Shown here piece after piece: positions 31,841 to 39,989 of a stretch of DNA of 64,000 nucleotides (positions within the stretch are counted from its first letter, which is position 1; every line of letters starts with the position of its first letter). Position numbers and translations under genes: made by a program. The stretch spans positions 1-64,000 of the forward strand of contig CACWZP010000003.1 in the NCBI GenBank assembly GCA_902765395.1, written 5' to 3'. The notes below the pieces were generated by a model. It did no database searches and was not told the DNA's origin. It was given only the letters and a program-made list of their open reading frames with translations. This stretch comes from an uncultured Eubacteriales bacterium (GTDB lineage Bacteria; Bacillota; Clostridia; Christensenellales; Aristaeellaceae).

Positions 31841-34051
31841 ATGGAAAAAAAGACGATAACCAAGCTGGTCGCCTCCGCGGCGATCCTGGGCCTGTCGGTC
31901 TGGGGCGCCAGCGGCCTGGTGGGCGGCCACGACGTGTCCTATCAGAAGCCCGGCCCCTACACCGCCGATGCCACCAATGATTTCAGCACCGTACAGGTGG
32001 ACATGACCATCAAGGGCCAGGAGATCACCGACTGCGCCATCACCTCCTCCGGCGACAACGACCTGATGACCGACGCCATCCGCCAGGAGTGGGCCCAGGC
32101 CATCGTCGACGCCCAGTCCGCCGACACGGACGTGATCACCGGCGCGAGCCTGAAGTTCTCCGCCGCGTCCGTGAAGGAGTGCGTGGACGACATCCTCGTC
32201 CAGGCCGGCATCAAGGACGCCAGCGAGATCGAAGCGCCAGCCGAGGAGCCCGCGGAAGAGGCCCCCGCCGAGGTTGAGGAGCCCGCGACGGAGGAGGGCG
32301 CCGATGCGCCCGCGGAGGCCGGGACCTATGCCGACGGCAGCTACTCCGCCGAGAACACCAACCAGTTCAGCACCGTGAAGGTGGACGCGACCATCGAGGG
32401 CGGCAAGATCGCCGACTGCGCCATCACCTCCTCCGGCGACAACGACCTGATGACCGACGCCTCCCGCCAGGAGTGGGCCCAGGCCATCGTCGACGCCCAG
32501 TCCGCCGACGCGGACGCCATCACCGGCGCGACGCTGACCTTCTCCGCCGATTCCGTGAAGGCGTGCGTGGACGACATCCTCGCCCAGGCCTCCGGCGAGG
32601 GCAGCGCGCCCGCCGATGCTTCCGACGACGATGAGCGCATCGCCGAACTGGAAGCGCGCGTGGCGGAGCTTGAAGCCGCCGCCAGCCAGGCCGAGGCCCG
32701 CGTCGCCGAGCTGGAGGCTGCCGCCGCCAGCGGCATCAGCGTAGACGCCATGAAGTACATGCGCCAGCGCCCGGTGTTTGAGGCCGCCGGTTCCAACGAG
32801 GAAGCACCCGCTGAGGAAACCGCTTCCGAGGACAGCGCGGTCGAGGCCGACCCCGCCATGAAGTACATGCGCGAGCGTCCCGCCTTCGCCGCCGCTTCCA
32901 CCGGGGAAGCTACCGAAGAAGCGCCTGCCGAGAAAGCACCCGCCGAGGAAGCCGTCGAGGCGGCCTCCGCCGACGCGGACCTGTCCGCCGCCCTGCCCGC
33001 CATCGTGGTGTCCATGGGCGCGAACAAGGAAAACAGATATGTGACGGACTACCTGGAGCAGGACCCCTACCTGGTGAACATCTACGAGGGCTACGGCTTC
33101 GCCAAGGACTACGGCAGCGCCCGAGGCCACGAGTACACCCTGGAGGACGTGGCCAAGACCCAGCGCCCCCATCCCAAGGCCAACTGCCTGACCTGCAAGA
33201 CGCCGGACTTCCACAAGCTGGTGGAGCAGGAGGGCCTGGGCGTCTACTCCATGCCCTTTGACGACGTGATGGCCCAGATGACCACCAACATCAACTGCTA
33301 CACCTGCCACGGCGACGACGCGGGCAACGGCGGCGCGCTGGTGGTCACCCACCAGTACGTGAACGAGGCCCTGGGCGAGAACGTGGGTACCATCAACCCC
33401 GCCACGCTGTCCTGCGGCCAGTGCCACATCGAATACTACTTCACCCCCTCCGACAGCGAGACCATGATGCCCTACGACAGCATCGAGGCCATGGCCCCCG
33501 AGGCGATCCTGGCCTACTACGACGCGATGGACTTCGCCGACTGGACCCAGGAGAGCACCGGCACCCGGCTGCTCAAGGCCCAGCACCCCGAGATGGAGAC
33601 CTTCCTGGCCGGCAAGCACGCGGCGTTCCTGTCCTGCGCGGACTGCCACATGCCCGCGGAGACCACCGACACCGGCGTGGCCTATCACAGCCACGAGCTG
33701 GTCAGCCCGCTTCAGAACGAGGCGCTGCTTCAGACCTGCGCCGCCTGCCACAGGGACACCGACATGGTGGAGCTCGTGCACGGCATCCAGGAGAGGGTCA
33801 CCGCCCGGGAGACCGAGGTGGGCAACAAGCTCAGCGGCATGAAGGACAAGCTGGCCGAGGCCGCGCAGTCCGGCACCTGGTCCGAAGAGGACCTGAACGC
33901 CGTGCGCACGCTGCACCGCCAGGCCCAGTGGTACTTCGACTTCTGCTACGTGGAGAACTCCGAGGGCGCGCACAACAGCGAGCTGGCCACGCGCTGCCTG
34001 GACACCTCCGACGCGCTGATCGACGAGGCCCTCAAGCTGCTGGACAAGTAA
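31841..34051 (+). CDS. Double FMN-binding domain fused to pentaheme NrfA-type nitrite reductase
   Basis: A 736-residue extracytoplasmic fusion. Residues 6-28 are a signal anchor. Two FMN-binding domains (about 38-120 and 160-248) share long identical stretches (ITSSGDNDLMTDA, RQEWAQAIVDAQSAD) and end in VITGASL and AITGATL; the second fits the flavinylation motif with Thr231, the first has Ser103. An acidic linker with a coiled coil and two AMKYMRxRP repeats follows. From about 385 comes a full NrfA: one CLTCK (449-453) for the active heme and four CxxCH (486, 525, 599, 633), with catalytic Arg428 (RGH), Tyr532 (CHIEYYF) and His582 (KAQHPE). It should reduce nitrite to ammonium. AGAAGGGA precedes the ATG. 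Electrons probably come from Rnf through the bound flavins (inference). Confidence 0.93.
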   Translation: MEKKTITKLVASAAILGLSVWGASGLVGGHDVSYQKPGPYTADATNDFSTVQVDMTIKGQEITDCAITSSGDNDLMTDAIRQEWAQAIVDAQSADTDVITGASLKFSAASVKECVDDILVQAGIKDASEIEAPAEEPAEEAPAEVEEPATEEGADAPAEAGTYADGSYSAENTNQFSTVKVDATIEGGKIADCAITSSGDNDLMTDASRQEWAQAIVDAQSADADAITGATLTFSADSVKACVDDILAQASGEGSAPADASDDDERIAELEARVAELEAAASQAEARVAELEAAAASGISVDAMKYMRQRPVFEAAGSNEEAPAEETASEDSAVEADPAMKYMRERPAFAAASTGEATEEAPAEKAPAEEAVEAASADADLSAALPAIVVSMGANKENRYVTDYLEQDPYLVNIYEGYGFAKDYGSARGHEYTLEDVAKTQRPHPKANCLTCKTPDFHKLVEQEGLGVYSMPFDDVMAQMTTNINCYTCHGDDAGNGGALVVTHQYVNEALGENVGTINPATLSCGQCHIEYYFTPSDSETMMPYDSIEAMAPEAILAYYDAMDFADWTQESTGTRLLKAQHPEMETFLAGKHAAFLSCADCHMPAETTDTGVAYHSHELVSPLQNEALLQTCAACHRDTDMVELVHGIQERVTARETEVGNKLSGMKDKLAEAAQSGTWSEEDLNAVRTLHRQAQWYFDFCYVENSEGAHNSELATRCLDTSDALIDEALKLLDK

Positions 34052-34077
34052 ACCAAGCCCAATTAACAATAACAGAT

Positions 34078-34142
34078 CCTTCGCTGCACTCAGGATGACA
34101 ACGATGCGATACCTGTCATCCTGAGCCAAGCGGAGGATCTTG
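34078..34142. repeat. Dispersed TCAGGATGACA palindrome
   Basis: GATCCTTCGCTGCACTCAGG then ATGACA pairs with TGTCATCCTGAGC and GGAGGATC. Same family as 24797. It fills the gap between the NrfA fusion and ccs1. Confidence 0.7.
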
Positions 34143-34166
34143 TTCATTCCAACGGGAAGCAATCCT

Positions 34167-35474
34167 ATGAAAGCAATCAAGAAAACCTGGAAATTCCTCT
34201 GCTCCATGCGCTTCGCCATCCTCCTGCTGGTGGTGCTGGCCATCGCCTGCTCCGTGGGCAGCCTGGTCACCCAGGGACAGACCTATGACTGGTACGCCCA
34301 GCGCTATTCCGAGCGCACGGCGGGGCTGATCCTCGCGCTGGGGCTGGACGACGCCTTCCACAGCGTTTGGTTCATCGTCATCACGGCCTTCCTGTGCCTG
34401 AACCTTCTGCTGTGCAACCTGACCCGCCTGCCCCAGCTGATCCGCCGCACGCAGGCGGAGGGCAGGCCGGACGGCGCGCTGCGCACCCAAGGCGACGTGA
34501 CGAGCGAAAACGTCCCGGACCCCGAGGCCGCCTTTGCCCGGCTGCACATGCCCAAGCCCGAGCCCTGCAAGACGGAGGACGGGCGCAAGGCGCTGTTTTC
34601 ATCGAAGCGCCGCGCGGGCCTGTGGGGCGCGTGGGTGTGCCACCTGGGCATCCTGCTGCTGATCCTGGGCTTTGGCCTGGGCCAGATGACCCAGAAGCAG
34701 TATACGGTCTACGGCGTGCCCGGAGACGCAAAGCCCATCGGCGACACCGGCTGGATGCTTGAGATCGACGACTTCACCATCGGCCTGCGGGACGACGCCA
34801 CCGTGGAGCAGTACACCGCGGCCATCAGCGTGTACCGACCGGACGGCGGCGACGCGGCCCGCGAGAGCGCCGAGATCAGCGTGAACCACCCGGCCACCCT
34901 CAAGGGCATGAAGTTCTACCAGAACTCCACCGGCTGGGCCACGCGGGTGAACGTGCTGAAGGACGGCGCGCCGCTGCAGGACGCCGTGGTCTGCGCCGGG
35001 GATTTCCTGCCCGTGGCGGACAAGCCGGACCTGGTGGTGTACCTGAACGCCTTTTATCCGGACTACGTGCTCACCCCGGGCGTCGGCCCCTCCACCGCCT
35101 CCGCGGACATGAACAACCCCGCCTGGCTGTACTCCGTGTACTACCAGGGCCGGCTGCTGGGCATGAACGCGCTGATGGACGGCGAGGAGCTGACCGTGGA
35201 CGAGTACACCTTCACCTTCACCGACACCCAGAACTTCACCCTGATCCAGATCAAGGAGGATCACTTCGCGTGGCTGGCCCTGCTGGGCGGCATCGCCACG
35301 ATGCTGGGCCTGCTGCTGGCGTTCTACGTGCAGCCGGCCCGGGTCTGGGCCGTGCAGCAGGCGGACGGCAACTGGACGCTGCACGGCGCCTGCCGCAAGG
35401 GCGGGGCGATCTTCCGGGAGAAGTTCGCGCAGGCCGCCGGCGGCGGGAAAGGACAGGCAGAGGAAGAGCGCTGA
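34167..35474 (+). CDS. resB: Cytochrome c biogenesis protein ResB/Ccs1
   Basis: A 435-residue membrane protein of the system II heme-handling machinery. Helices at about 14-34, 63-85 and 155-175 precede a large extracytoplasmic domain containing VNHPATLKGMKFYQNSTGW, a stretch typical of ResB, and a last helix at about 365-387. It delivers or ligates heme to apocytochrome together with CcsA. ATG at 34167 has GGGAAG 7 bases upstream. Its place after a pentaheme cytochrome gene identifies its client. Confidence 0.93.
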   Translation: MKAIKKTWKFLCSMRFAILLLVVLAIACSVGSLVTQGQTYDWYAQRYSERTAGLILALGLDDAFHSVWFIVITAFLCLNLLLCNLTRLPQLIRRTQAEGRPDGALRTQGDVTSENVPDPEAAFARLHMPKPEPCKTEDGRKALFSSKRRAGLWGAWVCHLGILLLILGFGLGQMTQKQYTVYGVPGDAKPIGDTGWMLEIDDFTIGLRDDATVEQYTAAISVYRPDGGDAARESAEISVNHPATLKGMKFYQNSTGWATRVNVLKDGAPLQDAVVCAGDFLPVADKPDLVVYLNAFYPDYVLTPGVGPSTASADMNNPAWLYSVYYQGRLLGMNALMDGEELTVDEYTFTFTDTQNFTLIQIKEDHFAWLALLGGIATMLGLLLAFYVQPARVWAVQQADGNWTLHGACRKGGAIFREKFAQAAGGGKGQAEEER

Positions 35475-35524
35475 AACGCGCACATAGGGTGCACCGCGTC
35501 CCTTAATATGCCATCATACAGCCG

Positions 35525-35645
35525 CGCATGGATCCTTCGACCGCGCCTTGCTGCCCGCAAGGCTCCGCTCAGCAAGCGGTGTGCCGTACCGTCATTCTGA
35601 GCGAAGTTCGGCCGCAGGCGGGACGGAGTCGAAGAATCTACAGCA
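35525..35645. repeat. Dispersed palindromic repeat
   Basis: A longer relative of the TCAGGATGACA family: GGATCCTTCGACCGCGCC at the left and GGAGTCGAAGAATC at the right form an inverted pair, with GTCATTCTGAGCGAAG inside. It fills the gap between the two maturation genes. Confidence 0.65.
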
Positions 35646-35707
35646 TCGATTGAACGACTTACCCTCACCATCCCCAATCCCCCATCGCGTCAAAGGAGAA
35701 TTGATCC

Positions 35708-36523
35708 ATGCTTCAAGTCGAAAACACCCTGTTCACCATCGTCATGCTGCTCTATTTCGCGTCGATGCTGCTCTACTTCGCATTCATCGCGGTGAAGAAG
35801 GAGGGCGTGGCCAAGGTGGCCGTGGGGCTGCAGATCGCGGGCCTGGCGCTGCACACCGCGGCGCTCATCTGCCGGGGAATCGGCGCGGGACGGCTGCCGC
35901 TGACCAACCAGTATGAGTTCGCCACCTCCTTCGCCTGGGGGCTGTGCCTGGTCAGCCTGATCTTCGTGCTGAAGTTCAAGTTCCCGGTGCTGGGGGCGTT
36001 CTCCGCGCCGGTGGTGTTTTTGATCATCGGCTATGCCGCCATGCAGAGCAAGGAGGTCAAGAACCTGATGCCTGCCCTGCGCAGCAACTGGCTGGGGTTC
36101 CACGTGTCCACGGCCATCATCGCCTACGGGGCCTTCGGCGTCAGCTTCGTGCTGGGCGTCATCTTCCTGCTGAGGGAGAAGATGCGCACCCACGGCTTCC
36201 TGGACGAGCACATCCCCAAGCGGGAGAAGCTGGACTTGATCGCCTATCGCAGCGTGTCCCTGGGGCTGCTGTTTCTGACGTTCACCATCGTCACCGGCGC
36301 CATCTGGGCCGAGCGCGCCTGGGGCAGCTATTGGTCCTGGGACCCGAAGGAGACCTGGTCGCTGGTCACTTGGATCATCTATGCCGCCTACCTGCACCTG
36401 CGCCTGCGCCGGGGCTGGGAGGGCCGCGCCGCCGCCATATTCGCAGTGATCGGCTTCGTCTGCGTGATCTTTACCTATATCGGCGTGAACACGTTCCTGC
36501 CGGGAATACACAGCTACGCCTAA
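35708..36523 (+). CDS. ccsA: Cytochrome c biogenesis protein CcsA/ResC
   Basis: A 271-residue eight-helix membrane protein. The heme-binding tryptophan-rich WWD motif is WGSYWSWDPKETWSLVTW near residue 210, and conserved His residues occur at LHTAA, FHVST and in the last loop (IHSYA). It exports and presents heme for attachment to CxxCH motifs outside the membrane, with ResB. Heme attachment to CxxCK, which needs special lyases in proteobacteria, may be handled by this system here (inference). AAAGGAG precedes the ATG. Confidence 0.94.
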   Translation: MLQVENTLFTIVMLLYFASMLLYFAFIAVKKEGVAKVAVGLQIAGLALHTAALICRGIGAGRLPLTNQYEFATSFAWGLCLVSLIFVLKFKFPVLGAFSAPVVFLIIGYAAMQSKEVKNLMPALRSNWLGFHVSTAIIAYGAFGVSFVLGVIFLLREKMRTHGFLDEHIPKREKLDLIAYRSVSLGLLFLTFTIVTGAIWAERAWGSYWSWDPKETWSLVTWIIYAAYLHLRLRRGWEGRAAAIFAVIGFVCVIFTYIGVNTFLPGIHSYA

Positions 36524-36530
36524 TCGGCAC

Positions 36531-36560
36531 AAAAAAAGCCCCCTTCCGGGGGCTTTTTTT
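36531..36560 (+). terminator. Terminator of the rnf-nrfA-ccs operon
   Basis: AAAAAAAGCCCCC-TTCC-GGGGGCTTTTTTT directly after the ccsA stop codon. A textbook rho-independent terminator, also usable on the other strand. Confidence 0.95.
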
Positions 36561-36589
36561 GACGGAGAACAGGCAGCAGGAACAGTGGC

Positions 36590-36690
36590 GAGGCTCGTGT
36601 ACCACGGGGTTTTGAAAGCACCCCGCCGCTTGCTCCGCAGGCACCTCTCCATTAGATGGGGAGGCTTTTGAGCTGCGGGTCAGCAGCTGT
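36590..36690. repeat. Dispersed GGGGAGGCTTTTG repeat fragment
   Basis: Contains CACCCCGCCGCTTGCTCCGC, AGGCACCTCTCC and ATGGGGAGGCTTTTG. The same pieces recur near 41720-41860 and 60690-60750. No coding signal. Confidence 0.55.
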
Positions 36691-36703
36691 CCCGTTCCCT
36701 CTC

Positions 36704-37732
36704 TTATCTGATCCCGATCTCCGCGTCCGTCTCGGTCACGTCGCTGTGGGCCTTGATGTAGTCCACCAGCGGGTCGATCTCGGCAAAGGCCATGGCCAGG
36801 TAGGTGTCCGCCGCGCCGTAGTAGATGGCGATGCGGCCGGTGTCCGGATCCTGCAGCGTGGCGCAGGGGAAGCAAACGCTGGGCACAAAGCCCTTTTCCT
36901 CGTACCACTCCTCGGGGGTGATGAGGAAGTTTTCGCAGCGGTACTTCACCTTGCTGGGCTCGTCGATGTCCAGGATCGCCGCGCCGAAGGAGTACACGAA
37001 GCCGGAGCAGGTGCTGGACGCGCCGTGATAGAACAGCAGCCAGCCCTCGCTGGTCTCGATGGGGGCCGCGCCGGAGCCGATCTTCACGCTCTCCCACCAC
37101 TTGCTGCCCGAGGACATCACGTGGCGGTGCATGCCCCAGAACTTCATGTCCGGGCTCTGGCTGAGCCAGATGTCGCCGAAGGGCGTGTGGCCGCTGTCAG
37201 AGGGCCGGGAGAGCAGCTGGTAGCGCCCGTTCACCTTCCGGGGGAACAGCACGGCGTTGCGGTTGAAGGGGATGAAGGGGTTCTCCAGGCGCGTGAACGT
37301 CTTGAAATCCTTCGTCTTCGCCATGCCGATGGCCGCGCCGTAGTTGTCCTGGCACCACATGGCATACCAGGTGTCCTCCACCTTCACCAGGCGGGGGTCG
37401 TAGGCATAGCGGGGCATCAGCGGCTGGCCGGCCTCGTCGGTGAAGGGCACTATCTCCGGGTCGATGTCCCAGTGGATGCCGTCGGCGCTCCTGCCCAGGT
37501 AGATCATCGGGATGCCGTTGGTGCGCTCGCCGCGGAACAGGGCGATGAAGCCGCCCTCATAGGGCGCGGCGGCGCTGTTGAACACCCGCGCCACGCCGGG
37601 GATGGGGTTGCGGCCAATGATGGGGTTTTCGCTGTAGCGCCAGACAGGCGCGTCATGGGTGTCGCCGGCCGGCCGATCCTGCCAGGGAATGTTGGGCAGG
37701 CTCGGGCAGTTCAGGATTTTGACCTTGGACAT
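36704..37732 (-). CDS. GH130 glycoside phosphorylase (beta-mannoside type)
   Basis: A 342-residue five-bladed propeller enzyme. Family blocks: NPIIGRNPIPGVARVFNSAA near residue 35, RYAYDPRLVKVEDTWYAMW near 105 with the catalytic Asp of the GH130 family, and the phosphate-binding GSGAAPIETSEGWLLFYHG near 215. GH130 enzymes phosphorolyse beta-1,4-mannosyl linkages to mannose-1-phosphate. ATG at 37732 has AAGAAGG 8 bases upstream. It is last in a minus-strand unit with a binding protein and two permeases, which probably import mannosides. Confidence 0.9.
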   Translation of the reverse strand: MSKVKILNCPSLPNIPWQDRPAGDTHDAPVWRYSENPIIGRNPIPGVARVFNSAAAPYEGGFIALFRGERTNGIPMIYLGRSADGIHWDIDPEIVPFTDEAGQPLMPRYAYDPRLVKVEDTWYAMWCQDNYGAAIGMAKTKDFKTFTRLENPFIPFNRNAVLFPRKVNGRYQLLSRPSDSGHTPFGDIWLSQSPDMKFWGMHRHVMSSGSKWWESVKIGSGAAPIETSEGWLLFYHGASSTCSGFVYSFGAAILDIDEPSKVKYRCENFLITPEEWYEEKGFVPSVCFPCATLQDPDTGRIAIYYGAADTYLAMAFAEIDPLVDYIKAHSDVTETDAEIGIR

Positions 37733-37825
37733 ACGCATTACCTTCTTCATGCTTATTGAGAAAAATAGATCAGTGCTTCAGAAGCCGCCTGCCATCATCT
37801 GGAATGCGCCTTCAAAGCGCATCGG

Positions 37826-37945
37826 ACAGATCCTTCGACTGCGCCCTGCCAGTCGCAGGGCTCCGCTCAGGATGACAGCAGTACAATACGCTGTCATTCT
37901 GAGCGAAGTGAAGCCGAAGGCGGAACGGAGTCGAAGAATCCGCAC
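37826..37945. repeat. Dispersed palindromic repeat
   Basis: AGATCCTTCGACTGCGCC at the left and GGAGTCGAAGAATCC at the right are inverted, with TCAGGATGACAGC / GCTGTCATTCTGA inside. Same family as 35525. The gap 37733-38028 otherwise shows no gene. Confidence 0.65.
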
Positions 37946-38028
37946 ATGACCTGGCGCTGGCATTGATTGTATGACGCGCCAGCTTTTCATCATCGCCGAT
38001 TCCCCGCTCCCCATTCCCAACAGGCGCC

Positions 38029-38904
38029 TCAGCCCTTCACAGACCCGTTGGCCAGGCCCGCGTAGACCTGCTTCTGGAAGAACAGGAAGATCAGCAGCGA
38101 GGGGATCAGCGTCAGCAGAACGCCCGCGCAGATGATGTTGTAGCTGCTCTTGAAGGGGCCGGAGAAGGAGTACAGCGCCGTGGAGATGGTCCGCCAGGTG
38201 TTGGACTGGAGGTACAGGTTGGCGTTGTAGTACTCGTTGTACACGCCCACACCCTTCAGCACGGCGACGGTCACGATGGCCGGCTTGGTCAGCGGCAGCA
38301 GGATCTTGAAGAACACGCCGAAGTAGGTGCAGCCCTCCAGCACGGCACTTTCGTCCAGCGCCACATTCAGGTTCTCGAAGAACTGCAGGAATATGTAGAT
38401 GGATATGACGTCCGTGCCGCTCATCAGGATCATGTAGCCCACGATGCTGTTCAGCAGGCCGAAGTTCTTCATGATCTGGTAGGTGGTCACCTGCATGGCG
38501 ATGCCGGGGATCAGCGTGGCGATCATGAACAGGTTGCGGATCAGGTTGTTGCCCGGGAAGGCGAAGCGGTTCAGCACATAGGCCAGCATGGAGCCCATCA
38601 TCACGCTGACGATGACCACCACCACGACCACGCCGAAGGACGTCAGGAAGGCCCGCAGCATGTCGCCGTCCACCCACACCTGGCGATAGTTTTCAAAGTT
38701 CAGCCAGTTGGACGGCGGTGTCATGGCGTTGGTGGAGGCGTATTCCGCGTTCGTCTTGAAGGAGATCATGAACGAGGAAATGATGGGCAGCAGCGCCACG
38801 AAGGACGCGAACAGCAGCGCAAAGTACTCCAGGAACTTGATGACGCCCCGCTTGACGCGCGCCGAAGTGTTGGAAGCGGTGACGGAAGTGGTGTTGTTTG
38901 CCAT
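38029..38904 (-). CDS. Sugar ABC permease, CUT1 MalG-like
   Basis: A 291-residue six-helix permease. The EAA loop is LDESAVLEGCTYFGVFFKIL near residue 190, and the terminal VYAGLANGSVKG is typical of the family. GGGAGG lies upstream of the ATG. It follows the second permease by 18 bases. No ATPase gene is in this operon; the ATPase at 14180-15313 may serve it. Confidence 0.93.
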   Translation of the reverse strand: MANNTTSVTASNTSARVKRGVIKFLEYFALLFASFVALLPIISSFMISFKTNAEYASTNAMTPPSNWLNFENYRQVWVDGDMLRAFLTSFGVVVVVVIVSVMMGSMLAYVLNRFAFPGNNLIRNLFMIATLIPGIAMQVTTYQIMKNFGLLNSIVGYMILMSGTDVISIYIFLQFFENLNVALDESAVLEGCTYFGVFFKILLPLTKPAIVTVAVLKGVGVYNEYYNANLYLQSNTWRTISTALYSFSGPFKSSYNIICAGVLLTLIPSLLIFLFFQKQVYAGLANGSVKG

Positions 38905-38922
38905 AGTCTCTGCCTCCCTTCC

Positions 38923-39879
38923 TTACCACAGCGCCTTGGCCTTGTTCGACTTGGCGGAGAAGGTGTTGTCGGAATCCTTCATCGCAAAGCGGAAGAACAG
39001 GCGCTGGCCGGCGGTGAATAGCAGAATCAACACCATCAAGACCATGGCCATGGCGCAGGCCTGGCCCACCTTGCCCGAGACGTGGGCCATCTGGTGGATC
39101 TTTATGAAGAAGGTGGCCGTGCCGTTGGCGCCCATGCCCGCAACCACGTAGGCGGGCTCAAACGCCGACAGCGAGCCGGTGATGGACAAAATCAGGTTCA
39201 GCATGAACACGGTCTTGATGCCCGGCAGGATGATGTGCAAAAACTGCTGCCAGCGGTTCGCGCCGTCGATGGTGGCCGCCTCGTAGAGGGTGGGGTCGAT
39301 GGAGGCGATGGCGCCGATGAACAGGATCATGTTCTGGCCGCAGTACTTCCACAGGCTGGTGAACACCAGCGACCAGTTGTTGATGGACTGGTCGCGCAGC
39401 CAGTAGGGCAGGCTCTCCAGCGGTATGCCCACCGCTTGCAGCACCGTGTCCAGCACGAAGCCGCGGGTGTAGAAGAATTTGAAGATATAGCCGATGGCGA
39501 TACCGTTCACCAGGAAAGGGAAGAACATGGCGGACTTGAAGAAGCCCGCGCCGCGGATCTTCTCCAGGCTGAGTATGGAGGCGAAGAACAGCGCCAGCGA
39601 AAGCTGCACCACCGCGCCGGCCATGTAGTAAAGGCTCAGCAGCATCGCGCCAACGTATTCGCTCTTGCCGAACACGCGCAGGTAGTTCTGCCAGCCCACG
39701 AAGCCCTTGTTCTTGGTGTAGCTCATGTTGTAAAAGCTGAATTGGATCATCTTGGCAAAGGGCACATAGGTGAAGATGATCAGCAGGGCGAGGGGCACAA
39801 TGCCGAAGGCGAGGATCACCGCCACCTTTTGCCAGTTGATCCGCCTGCCGCCCGGGACATGGGAAGCGGATTTGCTCAT
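38923..39879 (-). CDS. Sugar ABC permease, CUT1 MalF-like
   Basis: A 318-residue six-helix permease. The EAA loop is YEAATIDGANRWQQFLHIIL near residue 215. The ATG at 39879 is 14 bases after the ribosome-binding site AAGGAGG; a TTG at 39885 lies at 8 bases and may be the true start. It partners the MalG-like protein downstream. Confidence 0.92.
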   Translation of the reverse strand: MSKSASHVPGGRRINWQKVAVILAFGIVPLALLIIFTYVPFAKMIQFSFYNMSYTKNKGFVGWQNYLRVFGKSEYVGAMLLSLYYMAGAVVQLSLALFFASILSLEKIRGAGFFKSAMFFPFLVNGIAIGYIFKFFYTRGFVLDTVLQAVGIPLESLPYWLRDQSINNWSLVFTSLWKYCGQNMILFIGAIASIDPTLYEAATIDGANRWQQFLHIILPGIKTVFMLNLILSITGSLSAFEPAYVVAGMGANGTATFFIKIHQMAHVSGKVGQACAMAMVLMVLILLFTAGQRLFFRFAMKDSDNTFSAKSNKAKALW

Positions 39880-39989
39880 GGACAAGAGGAGCACCTCCTT
39901 AATTTGCTTTGGGATGGAAGAGGGCGGAGCCATGAGACTCGCTCGTGACTCCGCCCCATCATCAGATCAACCCGATGTCAGTGGGTTCC

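Noticed and set aside
36704..37732. GH43 or GH32 hydrolase for the propeller enzyme
   Set aside because: The conserved blocks and phosphate-binding region fit GH130 phosphorylases better, and the operon lacks a matching hydrolase context.
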